Positions 26,867 through 36,145 are shown, counted from the first letter of the stretch. The stretch: 64,000 nt of DNA from Sphingobium_A sp965228065 (GCA_965228065.1 OZ245788.1:3720001-3784000); one strand, 5' to 3'. The notes: a model not told the origin generated them from the sequence alone. A program made the numbers and translations.

Positions 26867-27349
26867 ATGTCAGATGCAATGGTGCAATCCGTGCGCGGGC
26901 GCGCTACCTGCGCATCCATGCTCGCCCAAATCGACTTATGGATCGGCAAGACGCTTTTCGTACCGCCGATCGTCAAGCTGTGTCAGATCACGCGCCAGAG
27001 CCAGTTCGCGGTTTCGCGATTATTCTGGTTCATCGCCGCGCTTGACGGCTTTTATCGCGCGGACACGATGTTCGGATCGGTCCTGTTCGGCGCCCTCAGC
27101 ATCTTCATGATGCTGACCGCGTCGCTGCGCGCGGACATGCCGACCTCAAGCTCGATGATGTTCAGGATGCTCGCGCTGGCTTTCCTGATCCTCGACGTGA
27201 TCGGCGGGCTGGTGGGCGGCGAATGGCTGGGGGCCGAATTCTGGGTGTTTGTCCTGATCGCCGAATATGCCGCGACGATCCGGACGATTCCGCCGCTGGA
27301 GGTGAAGCAAGGGCGGTCGGCCAAGGCGGCGGATGCCAAGGGACGATAG
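26867..27349 (+). CDS. Hypothetical multi-span membrane protein
   Basis: About 160 residues from ATG 26867; ATG 26915 is the alternative, and the open frame reaches back to 26591 without conserved features. Two to four hydrophobic segments (FGSVLFGALSIFMMLTASL; MLALAFLILDVIGGLVGG; AEFWVFVLIAEYAATI) follow a loop with cysteine (IVKLCQITRQSQFAV). No family recognised. The short C-terminus is basic and cytoplasmic by the positive-inside rule. Start uncertain. Confidence 0.55.
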   Translation: MSDAMVQSVRGRATCASMLAQIDLWIGKTLFVPPIVKLCQITRQSQFAVSRLFWFIAALDGFYRADTMFGSVLFGALSIFMMLTASLRADMPTSSSMMFRMLALAFLILDVIGGLVGGEWLGAEFWVFVLIAEYAATIRTIPPLEVKQGRSAKAADAKGR

Positions 27350-27385
27350 AGTCGATCGACATTCAGCCGTTCGGGAGGATCGGCG

Positions 27386-27697
27386 CTATTGCGCCGTCTC
27401 GACCTCCACCGCGAACAGGGTCGCACCCGCATAGCGCGGCGCGGCAATATCGAATTCGCGGAATATCTCGAATGATCTTTCGTCGAGCGCGAGCTCGGTC
27501 AAGCCTGCAAGCTTGAACGTTCCCAGCTTGGCTTCGCGCGGCGGCTGGCCGTCGCGTTCGACCGTCACGGCGTCGATGAACAATTCGTCGTGACGCGTAT
27601 AGAGAATATGCGGCGCGAGCGTGACGGTGCCCCGGTTGTACCGGGCCGTGATGCATTTCCGGAGGGCGATCGCCTCCAACAGAGTCCTGCTAGGCAT
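27386..27697 (-). CDS. WYL-domain-like small protein
   Basis: 103 residues. The pattern AIALRKCITARYNRGTVTLAPHILYTRHDELFIDAVTVE (shown in part: ARYNRGTVTLAPHILY) then FKLAGLTELALDE resembles a single WYL-type ligand-binding domain without an HTH. Such stand-alone proteins occur in sphingomonads. ATG 27697 gives MPSRTLLEAIAL, the likely start; upstream residues are basic and unconserved. A regulatory role through ligand or nucleotide binding is inferred from the fold only. Confidence 0.55.
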   Translation of the reverse strand: MPSRTLLEAIALRKCITARYNRGTVTLAPHILYTRHDELFIDAVTVERDGQPPREAKLGTFKLAGLTELALDERSFEIFREFDIAAPRYAGATLFAVEVETAQ

Positions 27698-28134
27698 GGC
27701 CGCTAACATGGCCAATGAAACGCGTCGTTTCAACGCTTTTGTGCGTTGCAACATTGTTCGAAGGCAGGCGGGATGCCGAAAACCGCCCCATCAACGCGAT
27801 TTTGGATGTCGGCCGGCTCTGTGCAAATTCACATTTCCTGGCTTTCAAATCCGCGCGGCATGAACCAGGACCAAAGAAAACGGCGCTGCCAGGCAGCGCC
27901 GTAGTTGCGACTTTCGTCGATCATTCCCCCTTTTGGTGCTTCCGGAGAAGCGCCTGATGACAGGATGTCGTGGGGGGATGATGCACGCAAGCGCAGAGGG
28001 CGATCGATCTGATCCGTTTCGGAGGCGTTGCGCCAGATCCCGATGCGGTCGTCCTGTCGGGGGCTCGGTCTTCTACGCGATCCCGAAGATGCTGACGCAC
28101 CCGAGATCGGTTCGCTCGAGCGCCGCGCGGGCTT
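27698..28134. other. Gene-poor stretch between WYL-like gene and radC
   Basis: No convincing gene. A minus-strand hairpin with a T-rich tail lies at 27873-27901; the open frame across 27921-28859 merely shadows radC. Nothing else recognised. Confidence 0.4.
27873..27901 (-). terminator. Intrinsic terminator-like hairpin
   Basis: CGGCGCTGCC-T-GGCAGCGCCG followed by TTTTCTTT on the minus strand, about 270 nt beyond the radC stop. Confidence 0.55.
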
Positions 28135-28175
28135 ATACCAGCGCCCGATGAGTCAAGCTCACCGGGCGCTGGTAT
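28135..28175. repeat. 13-bp inverted repeat abutting the radC stop
   Basis: ATACCAGCGCCCG (28135-28147) and CGGGCGCTGGTAT (28163-28175) are perfectly complementary; the right arm touches the radC stop codon. Probably a transcript-end hairpin. Confidence 0.6.
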
Positions 28176-28801
28176 TACTCCATCAATCCGCGCGCCTTGA
28201 AGCTGACATGGCCGGATCGTGCGATGATCAGATGATCGAGCAGCACCACGCCAAGCGCTTCGCCGGAACGGCGCAGATCCTTCGTCATGCCGATATCCGC
28301 CAGGCTCGGCTGCGGATCTCCCGAAGGGTGATTGTGGACGAGGATCAGCGAAACCGCGCCCAGATCGAGCGCACGGCGCATCACCTCGCGGGGATAGATG
28401 GGGGCGGTGTCGACGCAGCCGCGCCACATCACTTCGTCGCGGATCAACCGGTTCTTGGCATTCAGGAACAGGATCCTGATCTGCTCGACCGGCTCGTGCG
28501 CCAGCGCTGCGGTGAGGTAGTCGACGACAGCGGACGAACTCGGCAGAAGCGGCTGGGCATAGGCCTCTGCCTTCAGCATATGCAGCATCGCTTCGCGCAT
28601 CAGCACGATATGATCTGCGGCAAGATGTCCGGCAGTCTGTTCCAGCGATCGCTGATCGGCGGCCAGGGTAGCCGAAAGCGATCCGAACACCATGATCAGC
28701 CGCTCCGCCGTCGCCAGAGTGGCTACGCCTAGGATGGGGGTGAGGAGCTGACCCAGGAATTGTCTGTCCCGGTCTCGGTCTGTCGCCGGCAGTGCCGCCA
28801 C
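28175..28801 (-). CDS. radC: RadC-family JAB/MPN-domain protein
   Basis: About 208 residues. An N-terminal helix-hairpin-like part (FLGQLLTPILGVATLATAERL) precedes the JAB metalloprotease-like core: ILFLNAKNRLIRDEVMW, then VSLILVHNHPSGDPQPSLAD with the HNHPSGD-P metal motif. GTG 28801 is the most plausible start. It overlaps the upstream membrane-protein gene by 73 nt, and the open frame runs on to 29149 without conserved content. Despite the name, a DNA-repair role is not established. Confidence 0.85.
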   Translation of the reverse strand: MAALPATDRDRDRQFLGQLLTPILGVATLATAERLIMVFGSLSATLAADQRSLEQTAGHLAADHIVLMREAMLHMLKAEAYAQPLLPSSSAVVDYLTAALAHEPVEQIRILFLNAKNRLIRDEVMWRGCVDTAPIYPREVMRRALDLGAVSLILVHNHPSGDPQPSLADIGMTKDLRRSGEALGVVLLDHLIIARSGHVSFKARGLME

Positions 28802-29187
28802 GTCCCCAGTGCGAGCAATGCCAGCTGGGGATAGGCGAGCTTCCCGCTCGCCACTGCATAGGTCCACGCCACCAATGTCGGGTCGAACGCTTTCACCCCA
28901 TGGACTGCCACGATGATCGATTGAAGGCTCGCGATCCATATTGGCCAATATCGATTTGCCGAAATCGCGAGCGCCACCAGTGCGACGAGCATGACCGTGT
29001 CGATCAGGAGCACAGTCATTTCGACGCTCTGAAAAGCTTGCTCGGGCTGTGCCCAGAGCGCGACATATGTCGCAGGCCCCGCGCACAGAAAGATTGCGGC
29101 CACGATCCGCTCCGGTACGCCACCCCTGAGGAGCGCGTAGCCACAGCACAGGATCAGAAGGCTGTTGAACAGCACGATATGCGACAT
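28729..29187 (-). CDS. Hypothetical membrane protein upstream of radC
   Basis: 152 residues with about four hydrophobic helices (SHIVLFNSLLILCCGYALL; RIVAAIFLCAGPATYVALW; VEMTVLLIDTVMLVALVALAI, given in part as LLIDTVMLVALVALAI; a fourth around LAYPQLALLALGTW). Its 3' end overlaps the radC start, so the two are probably coupled. No catalytic motif is visible and the family is not named. Function unknown. Confidence 0.65.
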   Translation of the reverse strand: MSHIVLFNSLLILCCGYALLRGGVPERIVAAIFLCAGPATYVALWAQPEQAFQSVEMTVLLIDTVMLVALVALAISANRYWPIWIASLQSIIVAVHGVKAFDPTLVAWTYAVASGKLAYPQLALLALGTWRHCRRQTETGTDNSWVSSSPPS

Positions 29188-29244
29188 CCCTTGACCCGAC
29201 CAGTTTCAGCCGGCTGGGTCAAGGGTGTGATGCCGCCGCTGTGT

Positions 29245-29571
29245 TCAGCCGCCGTCGAGGCCGGGCTTGGGGCCTTCGTCTCCCCACGAGATGATGGGCA
29301 GGCCCGTCACTTCGCGAACCTTGTCGAGATGGCGATGCGCGGCGACGGCGTGGCGGCGCGTGGCGATTGCCGCGTGCATCGCTTCGGCCATCGAATCGAG
29401 CGCATGCTGCCCGACCTGGGCAGGGAAGTTCGCGTCGGCGCGGGCGCGGGGAAGGGCGGCGGTCAGATCGGCGCCGGCGCTGACGACCTGGTCGATCAAC
29501 TGCTCGAAGCGGACGAGGCCTTCGGCGACTTTCATCGCGGCCGAAAGCTGCTTGCTGGGTGCTTGGGTCAT
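29245..29571 (-). CDS. Hypothetical small helical protein
   Basis: 108 residues, largely helical (QLSAAMKVAEGLVRFEQLIDQ; DSMAEAMHAAIATRRHAVAAH), ending TGLPIISWGDEGPKPGLDGG. No membrane segment. It follows the LuxR-type gene on the same strand by about 55 nt and may be co-transcribed. The helical, alanine-rich body suggests an oligomeric or partner-binding protein. Not recognised. Confidence 0.6.
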   Translation of the reverse strand: MTQAPSKQLSAAMKVAEGLVRFEQLIDQVVSAGADLTAALPRARADANFPAQVGQHALDSMAEAMHAAIATRRHAVAAHRHLDKVREVTGLPIISWGDEGPKPGLDGG

Positions 29572-29626
29572 GAATCGTCTCCTGCGCGCAATCGCATCGG
29601 TTGCGCGGCTCTGGATTGTCGTGATT

Positions 29627-30172
29627 TCAGCGAACGACCCGAACGATGGCCAGTGCCAGTTCTAGGAGGGTCCTGAGGCCGATGGCGAGCATTCCGAACG
29701 CCATCGCAAAAGCCAGGGGAAGCGCAAGCATCCAGCCCAGCCGCTGCTTCACTGTCAGGTCATTGATTTTCCCCCGCCCCATGCGGATCGGGAGACGGTA
29801 GGAGCTTTGTGGCACTTCGAACGCAACCTCGAAGGGTTGGCGTTCTTCCCGAACCACATTCCGCTCCGGACCTCTCGTATCGACCCGTTCGTTGAATGAT
29901 GGGGCCAAAGTGTCGGAAATGGCGGAATGATCAATGTCGATTGGTTCGGATACGAGCCTTTCGTATGTCGTACCTTCATGCTCGGCGAGCAGTCTTGCGG
30001 CTTCGAAACGGGTGCCTGCACCCAATGTCCGGATCGCGCGCTCAATGCGCTTGTCGACCGTGTGATGAGATATGCCCAGCTCGAGCGCGATTTCCTTGGA
30101 GTTTCGGCGAGACAGAACTTTGCGCAGACAAACACGCTGCGCCTCCGTTACTCGGATGAAATCCCGTTCCAT
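29627..30172 (-). CDS. LuxR-type HTH regulator with C-terminal membrane span
   Basis: 181 residues. The N-terminal HTH is at about 5-60: LTEAQ-like VTEAQRVCLRKVLSRRNSKEI, then ELGISHHTVDKRIERAI (GerE/LuxR recognition helix). A variable linker follows, then a hydrophobic segment near the end (MLALPLAFAMAFGMLAIGL). Membrane-tethered LuxR-type proteins of this build occur in sphingomonads. There is no receiver domain, so the signal is unknown. Start ATG 30172 is supported by the N-terminal HTH position. Confidence 0.72.
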   Translation of the reverse strand: MERDFIRVTEAQRVCLRKVLSRRNSKEIALELGISHHTVDKRIERAIRTLGAGTRFEAARLLAEHEGTTYERLVSEPIDIDHSAISDTLAPSFNERVDTRGPERNVVREERQPFEVAFEVPQSSYRLPIRMGRGKINDLTVKQRLGWMLALPLAFAMAFGMLAIGLRTLLELALAIVRVVR

Positions 30173-30325
30173 TGGTCCGATTTAACATTGCTTAACCACC
30201 GATGGCCAGCGGGATCGATCGAATGCATTATCCGTGCGCGCGATCGCGACGGCAGGCGGTCACGGCAATCACCCTCATATGGCCTTCCGATTCTGCCGGT
30301 GGCGAGCGAGTCCGTTCCCGATGGA

Positions 30326-30889
30326 TCAGAGCGTTCGGACGAGCCGGATCGCGCATCCGATCCAGCCCGGATCGGCGATGACCTGTTGCCGCGCGCCTGC
30401 CCCGGGGGACAGGATATGAAGTCGGCCTTCATCGCGCCCGATCAGGCGGCCGAACAGGAAGCGACCGGCGGGGCGGGGGGCGAGTATGTCGCGATTGAGC
30501 GCGGTGCCGAACGCTTCGGGGGCAAGCCGCTCGCACCATATCTCGTCGCCGGCGCGATAATCGCCGATGCCGGCCTCGACGATCATGGCGATATGATTGT
30601 CCGATGCCGTCGGCATGGTCAGGCCGATCGCGTGGCGCGGCTCATGGGCGCCATCGGCACTGAGTATCGCGACGACGGGCAGTGTGATGCGTTCGGGCAG
30701 CTTGACCAGATCAGACGCCGACACGCCGAGCGCGGCGGCGATGCGATTGAGCCATGCGACCGAGACGGTCCGCGTACCGGTTTCCAGCCGGCCGATCGTC
30801 TGCGCCGTTGTCGGTGGATCGCAACGCGCCGCGACATCCGCCAGGGTCAGCTTCTTCGCGCGGCGCACTTCGCGGATTGCAGTGATCAT
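30326..30889 (-). CDS. XRE-family transcriptional regulator
   Basis: 187 residues. The HTH is at 3-58 (IREVRRAKKLTLADVAAR, TAQTIGRLETGTRTVS, LNRIAAALGVSASDLV). It is followed by a C-terminal beta-rich region of the LexA/S24-like shape (GIGDYRAGDEIWCERLAPE; FLFGRLIGRDEGRLHIL), but no Ser-Lys dyad can be assigned, so it may be non-proteolytic. ATG 30889 is the second of two adjacent ATGs. It is transcribed toward the LuxR-type gene; target unknown. Confidence 0.78.
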   Translation of the reverse strand: MITAIREVRRAKKLTLADVAARCDPPTTAQTIGRLETGTRTVSVAWLNRIAAALGVSASDLVKLPERITLPVVAILSADGAHEPRHAIGLTMPTASDNHIAMIVEAGIGDYRAGDEIWCERLAPEAFGTALNRDILAPRPAGRFLFGRLIGRDEGRLHILSPGAGARQQVIADPGWIGCAIRLVRTL

Positions 30890-31049
30890 CAATCCAGCCT
30901 CGACTAACCGTTCCGGTTTGTTCGTCTCCTATACACGCGCCGGCCTGGCAAGGCGATCCGATTGGTGCGGGGCCCACGCATGGTTCGGCCTGAGGCCATG
31001 AGACGCCTTTTTCATCTGCGAACCGGCCTGCTCGCGGGGCGTGACGGTC

Positions 31050-33077
31050 TCATTTGACCGGAAGCGTCACCTTCGGTGCGTCGGCGAAGGGGCGGATGCC
31101 GAAATTGGGATAGATCTCGCTGGGGAAATAGACCGCGCCATCCTTCACCACCATGGCAATGCTCTTGATTGCCTTCAGCTCCCTGGTCGGATCGCCCGGG
31201 ATCAGCATGAAGTCGGCGAGTTTGCCCTTCTCGATCGAACCCAGCCGCTGATCCTGACCCATATAGCGTGCCATGTCATAGGTCGCGCGCGCCAGGATCT
31301 CGCCCGGGGTCATGCCGATGCGCTGCAGCAGTTCGAGTTCGCGGTGATAGGTGAAGGATCCGCCGGTGTCGGTGCCCGGCACAATGAACACGCCACGCGC
31401 GTTGAGCATCTTCACGGTCGCCAGGATCGTGTCGAAGGCACCACGATATGCCTTGTCGTCGCCGGGCGCGGAACTGTCGATCAGCGCCTGCCTGGCGCCG
31501 CGCTGATAACCGACCGGCATATGGTCGAGATAATCGACGGCACCCGGTGGTACCTGTCCGTCGCGATTCTGCGTCAGCATCTCGTGGATGCCGATCGTCG
31601 GGTCGATCGCCAGCTTGCGGTCGACCATCATGCCGATCGTGTGCTGCACCTTGGCACTGGTCAGGTCGAGGCTGGGCAGGCGTTTGAGCGCGGTCAGCCG
31701 GAACAGCGTGCGAGTGTCCTCGTTCGGCTGGATCACCCAGCCGAGCATGAACTGGTTGATATGGGTGATTTCGTCATAACCCGCTTCGATCATCGCATCG
31801 GCTGTCGAGAAGGCGGGGACGTGGCCCGTCACGCGCAGGCCGAGCCGATGCGCTTCCTTAACCATCGCGGGCACCCAGGCCGGGTTCATGCTGTTATAGA
31901 TCTTGATCTGCCAATAGCCGCGCGCCGCATACCAGCGCACAGCGTCGATGGCCGCTGCCTCGCTATCCACGACAATGCCGTTGTTCGCGCTGAACTGGCT
32001 CTTGCCCTCGATGAAGCCGCTGCGGACGATGCGCGGGCCGCCGATCCTGCCGTCGTCTATCCGGTCGATGAGCGTGGCGAGGACGGCATTGTCGTTGCCC
32101 ATGTCGCGCACGGTGGTGATGCCGGCTGCCAGATTGAGCAACGCATCGTCCTGGTTGATATGGCCGTGCATCTCGTTGAAGCCGGCAAGCAATGTGCCGC
32201 CGGCACCCTCGATCGTGACCTCCCCCGGCGTGGCGGGGCTGTCGATCGGCTCGACCGCGGCGATGGTGCGTCCGTTGACGAGGACGGAGACAGGGTCGGA
32301 CAATGTCCTGCTATCGGGTTTGAAGATGCGGACATTTCGTATGCGGATCGGCGCGTCGTAGCGATGCGCGGTCTTCTGCTGGATCTCGACATAGCGATCG
32401 GTCGACAGCTTCTCGGCAAAGGCGCGCAGCTTCGCTTCGTCCTGCTCATAGCCTTCGCGCACCACCACGAAATCAGGTGTCATGAATGCGAACAGCGCGC
32501 CGTCGGCATCCAGCGCGAGATAGCTTGGGGTCAGGTCTATCCCGCCCAGTGCATAGGCGGTGACGGTCAGGGCGCCGGATTTGCCCGTGACGGAGAGTTC
32601 GCCTGCCGCATCGAGCTTCAGCGTGCCGCCCGGAAGTGCCGGCAGGCTGCGATCGGCGTCCTTCAACAATGCGCGTGCATACAGACCAAGCGCCCAGGGA
32701 CTCGAGCTTTGCGCGACATAGATGGCATGTTCCTTGACGACGGCACTTCCCGGGCCGGTCGAATCGCTCCAGCGCGATTTTCCGCCCGATGCGTTGAAAC
32801 GCTCGTCGACCTTGCCGCCGAAGGTCGTGGCGCCGGTGATGGTCCAGCCGATCGGCAGGCCGCGCGCATCGACCTCGATCTTCTCCTTCATCGTCGGGCC
32901 GCGGCCATTATTCTTATAGTCGAAATCGATGGCGGTTCGCGTGCCTTCGGTATCGGCGATCAGATGACCGACAGCTTTCTGGCCGAAAATGACGGTGAAG
33001 CGTTCCTGCTTCGCCCAGGCCGTGGTGGGGAGGAGAGCGGCGGAGAGGCTCAAGGCCAGTGCGAGGCGGTTTTTCAT
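31050..33077 (-). CDS. Secreted amidohydrolase-family protein
   Basis: 675 residues. The signal peptide is residues 1-22 (LALALSLSAALLPTTAWA). About 250 N-terminal residues of beta-rich sequence precede the metal-dependent hydrolase domain. That domain begins IRIRNVRIFKPDS, with GGTLLAGFNEMHGHIN carrying the H-x-H metal site, TTVRDMGNDN, KIYNSMNPAWV, HVPAFSTADAMIEAGYDEITHINQ (in part) and the C-terminal SIEKGKLADFMLIPGDP. Substrate probably a cyclic amide or peptide, not decidable. ATG 33077 gives the signal peptide. Opposing ompA-like gene starts 420 nt away. Confidence 0.85.
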   Translation of the reverse strand: MKNRLALALSLSAALLPTTAWAKQERFTVIFGQKAVGHLIADTEGTRTAIDFDYKNNGRGPTMKEKIEVDARGLPIGWTITGATTFGGKVDERFNASGGKSRWSDSTGPGSAVVKEHAIYVAQSSSPWALGLYARALLKDADRSLPALPGGTLKLDAAGELSVTGKSGALTVTAYALGGIDLTPSYLALDADGALFAFMTPDFVVVREGYEQDEAKLRAFAEKLSTDRYVEIQQKTAHRYDAPIRIRNVRIFKPDSRTLSDPVSVLVNGRTIAAVEPIDSPATPGEVTIEGAGGTLLAGFNEMHGHINQDDALLNLAAGITTVRDMGNDNAVLATLIDRIDDGRIGGPRIVRSGFIEGKSQFSANNGIVVDSEAAAIDAVRWYAARGYWQIKIYNSMNPAWVPAMVKEAHRLGLRVTGHVPAFSTADAMIEAGYDEITHINQFMLGWVIQPNEDTRTLFRLTALKRLPSLDLTSAKVQHTIGMMVDRKLAIDPTIGIHEMLTQNRDGQVPPGAVDYLDHMPVGYQRGARQALIDSSAPGDDKAYRGAFDTILATVKMLNARGVFIVPGTDTGGSFTYHRELELLQRIGMTPGEILARATYDMARYMGQDQRLGSIEKGKLADFMLIPGDPTRELKAIKSIAMVVKDGAVYFPSEIYPNFGIRPFADAPKVTLPVK

Positions 33078-33496
33078 TGCGGCGAACAAGAGCATGCGCC
33101 GATCCGGGCGTAAAGAGGGTGGGGCTGTCTGCGCCGAACCGTGCGGGTTCGTAAAATGGGTGGGTTCGAACCATCGCCGGGCCGGTCGATCGGCGAGGCC
33201 TCCATATATGATGTGCGGTTGGCGACATCGCCCGGGAATGCCGGGCCGGAGCGCGACCCATGGCGGTGGGGGACGGGGGCAGGATTCGAAAAAGATGCTG
33301 CGGTGCGAAGAATAATTTCATTGAGGCAACGATATGCGGGAACCTTCGGATCGCTACACAGTTCTGGGCGTGTCCAATGCGAGGGATGTGCGGCCTTTTG
33401 GCAACAGTGACCTCAATTGTTTCGCTTGCGTGGAAACAAGGCATTGGGTAGTGAGTTTTTGCTGTCTTAAGTGACAAACAAGAAAGGGGAATACCT
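33078..33496. other. Intergenic region between amidohydrolase and ompA-like gene
   Basis: Divergent promoter region of about 420 bases. Small plus-strand frames have no ribosome site or family. AAAGGGGAAT precedes the ompA-like ATG; no other element recognised. Confidence 0.4.
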
Positions 33497-34621
33497 ATGC
33501 GGAAAGTCGCCATGGCGATGGCACTTGCCTCCACGGCCCTCGCATCACCGGCTCTCGCCCGTGATGATGCGTGGTACATCGGAGTTGAGGGCGGCGCGAT
33601 GATCGTCGAGGATCTCAATCTCGACATCGGCGCCGTCAAGGGTGCTGCGAAGGTCGATCATGACTATGGTTATGATTTCGATGCCATCATCGGTTATGAT
33701 TTCGGTGGTTTCCGCATTGAAGCCGAAGTCGGCTACAAGGGCGCGAATGTCGATGGTTACACGTCGACGGTGACGACGCCGTTCGGCCCCAGCACTCGTG
33801 TTGCCGCTCCCGGCAGCTACGACTATGCCGGCGGCAAGACGACTGCGTTGAGCTTCATGGTCAACGGCATGCTCGACTTCGGTGACGATGACGGCCTTCA
33901 GGGCTTCATCGGCGGCGGCGCGGGTATCGCTCGCGTCAAGGCTGACAATTATTCGCTGAATTCGACCGGCCCGGGCTTCCTGAATGACTCGGATACGGGT
34001 TTTGCATGGCAGGCGATTGCGGGCGTTCGCGCTCCGCTGACGGACAACATCGATGTTGGCCTGAAGTATCGTTTCTTCAACGTGGGCAACGTCGACCTGG
34101 TCGATCGTCTTGGCCGCGATGTTCAGACGCGCTTCCGGTCGCACAGCCTTCTCGGCTCGTTGATCTTCAACTTCGGTGAGGCTGCTCCGCCGCCGCCACC
34201 CCCGCCGCCGCCGCCGCCGCCGCCTCCCCCGCCGCCTCCTCCCCCGCCGCCACCGCCGCCTCCGCCGCAGTGCACGCCGGGACCGTACATCGTGTTCTTC
34301 GACTGGGATAAGTCGAATATCACGCCGGAAGCGGCTTCGATCCTCGACAACGCGGTCACCGCGTATCAGGATTGCGGCAACGCCCAGGTCATGCTTGCCG
34401 GTCACGCCGACAAGTCTGGTTCGGACAAGTATAACGTCGGCCTCTCGCAGCGCCGCAATGACTCGGTTCGTTCCTATCTGGAATCGAAGAGCATCCCTGC
34501 TGGTGTCATCTCGACCGAAGCGTTCGGCGAAAGCCGCCCGCGCGTCGAGACCGCCGACGGTGTTCGCGAACTGCAGAACCGCCGCGTGGAAATCACTTAC
34601 GGGCCCGGCTCGGGCATGTAA
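33497..34621 (+). CDS. OmpA-family outer-membrane protein with long polyproline linker
   Basis: 374 residues: signal peptide 1-21 (ending ASPALA-R) and an N-terminal eight-strand beta-barrel (WYIGVEGGAMIVEDL; LDFGDDDGLQGFIGGGAGIA; NIDVGLKYRFFNVG). Then comes a run of about 27 consecutive prolines and a C-terminal OmpA peptidoglycan-binding domain (VFFDWDKSNITPEAASIL; AGHADKSGSDKYNVGLSQRR; GESRPRVETADGVRELQNRR). The barrel anchors in the outer membrane and the C-domain binds peptidoglycan across the periplasm. The Pro run is unusually long and GC-repeat-prone, so length may vary. A strong terminator follows. Confidence 0.94.
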   Translation: MRKVAMAMALASTALASPALARDDAWYIGVEGGAMIVEDLNLDIGAVKGAAKVDHDYGYDFDAIIGYDFGGFRIEAEVGYKGANVDGYTSTVTTPFGPSTRVAAPGSYDYAGGKTTALSFMVNGMLDFGDDDGLQGFIGGGAGIARVKADNYSLNSTGPGFLNDSDTGFAWQAIAGVRAPLTDNIDVGLKYRFFNVGNVDLVDRLGRDVQTRFRSHSLLGSLIFNFGEAAPPPPPPPPPPPPPPPPPPPPPPPPPPPQCTPGPYIVFFDWDKSNITPEAASILDNAVTAYQDCGNAQVMLAGHADKSGSDKYNVGLSQRRNDSVRSYLESKSIPAGVISTEAFGESRPRVETADGVRELQNRRVEITYGPGSGM

Positions 34622-34664
34622 GCGACGGACGATCTCCGGATCGTCCTACGCGACAAAAAAAATG

Positions 34665-34699
34665 GGGAGGTCGGCCTTTGGGTCGGCCTCCCTTTTTTT
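34665..34699 (+). terminator. Intrinsic terminator of the ompA-like gene
   Basis: GGGAGGTCGGCC pairs (with G-U) with GGTCGGCCTCCC around TTTG, followed by TTTTTTT. Confidence 0.88.
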
Positions 34700-34831
34700 A
34701 TCTGTGCCTGACAGGGCGAAGTGGTCGCTGGACCGGATCCCCTTTGTTCTCCGCATTTTCCGACTCGTCAGGTGATTCCACCTGGCTGGAAAATGCTCTA
34801 AGAGGCGCGCGAACGACCATCGGGGAATGAG

Positions 34832-36145
34832 ATGAAGATCACCATGATCGGCGCCGGCTATGTCGGCCTGGTGTCCGGCGCATGCTTTTCGGACTTTGGG
34901 CACAGTGTTGTGTGTGTCGACAAGGATCCGGCCAAGATCGAGGCGCTGGAAGCCGGGCGGATGCCGATCTACGAACCGGGGCTCGACGCTCTGGTCGCAA
35001 AGAATGTCAGCGCAGGGCGGTTGTCGTTCACGACCGCGCTTGCCGATGCGGTGGGCGGAGCCGGTGCGATCTTCATCGCCGTGGGCACGCCATCGCGGCG
35101 CGGCGATGGTCATGCCGATCTGACCTATGTCCACGAGGCCGCACGCGAGATTGCCGGCGCACTGACGGGTGACACCGTGATCGTCACCAAATCGACGGTG
35201 CCGGTGGGGACGGGGGATCGCGTCGAGCAGATCATCCGCGAATTGCGGCCGGAACTGAAGATCGAGGTTGTCTCCAATCCGGAATTCCTGCGCGAAGGTG
35301 CTGCGATCGGCGACTTCAAGCGTCCCGACCGTATCGTCGTGGGCAGCGAGAGCGAGTGGGCGCGCGATGTGATGCGCGAGATCTATCGCCCGCTCTATCT
35401 CAATCAGGCGCCGATGGTCTTCACCAGCCGACGCAGCTCTGAACTGATCAAATATGCCGCGAACGCCTTCCTCGCGACCAAGATCACCTTCATCAACGAG
35501 ATGGCGGATCTCTGCGAAGCGGTAGGGGCCGATATCCAAGATGTGTCGCGCGGTATCGGGCTGGACAACCGGATTGGTTCGAAATTCCTGCATGCCGGGC
35601 CGGGCTATGGCGGATCCTGTTTTCCCAAGGACACGGTGGCGCTGCTCAAGACCGCCGAGGATCATGCCACGCCGCTGCGCATCGTCGAGGCGACCGTCCA
35701 GGTCAACGACAGCCGCAAGCGCGCGATGGGGCGGCGAATTCTCCAGGCAATGGGGTCAGATCTGCGCGACCGGACGGTCGGCCTGCTTGGCCTGACGTTC
35801 AAGCCCAACACCGACGACATGCGCGACGCGCCGTCGCTTGCCATCATTCGCAGCCTTCAGGACGCAGGTGTCCGCATCAAGGCCTATGATCCCGAGGGGA
35901 TGGACGTCGCTCGCCCGTTGATCGGCGATGTCGAGCTGGTCGCCGATCCCTATGAGGTCGCCCGCGATGTCGACGCGCTGGCGATCGTGACCGAGTGGGA
36001 CGTATTCAGGGCGCTCGATCTGGGGCGTATCGCAGCATCCATGCGGGCACCGGTGCTGGTCGATCTGCGTAATATCTATTCGCCGGTCGAGGCGGAGCGT
36101 GCGGGGCTTCGGTATCTGGGTGTAGGATCGACGCCGCTCGGCTGA
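34832..36145 (+). CDS. ugd: UDP-glucose 6-dehydrogenase
   Basis: Oxidises UDP-glucose to UDP-glucuronate with two NAD+. 437 residues: NAD-binding MIGAGYVGLVSGACF, VGTPSRRGDGHADLTYV, SNPEFLREGAAI, catalytic GPGYGGSCFPKDT and the C-terminal LTFKPNTDDMRDAPS. Monocistronic between the ompA-like gene and a small membrane-protein gene. Its product feeds the UDP-glucuronate 4-epimerase encoded at 40531-41529, giving UDP-galacturonate for surface polysaccharide. Confidence 0.95.
   Translation: MKITMIGAGYVGLVSGACFSDFGHSVVCVDKDPAKIEALEAGRMPIYEPGLDALVAKNVSAGRLSFTTALADAVGGAGAIFIAVGTPSRRGDGHADLTYVHEAAREIAGALTGDTVIVTKSTVPVGTGDRVEQIIRELRPELKIEVVSNPEFLREGAAIGDFKRPDRIVVGSESEWARDVMREIYRPLYLNQAPMVFTSRRSSELIKYAANAFLATKITFINEMADLCEAVGADIQDVSRGIGLDNRIGSKFLHAGPGYGGSCFPKDTVALLKTAEDHATPLRIVEATVQVNDSRKRAMGRRILQAMGSDLRDRTVGLLGLTFKPNTDDMRDAPSLAIIRSLQDAGVRIKAYDPEGMDVARPLIGDVELVADPYEVARDVDALAIVTEWDVFRALDLGRIAASMRAPVLVDLRNIYSPVEAERAGLRYLGVGSTPLG

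Noticed and set aside
31041..33113. 690-codon plus-strand open frame opposite the amidohydrolase
   Set aside because: Shadow of the minus-strand gene; no conserved motif, and the minus frame shows signal peptide and metal motifs.
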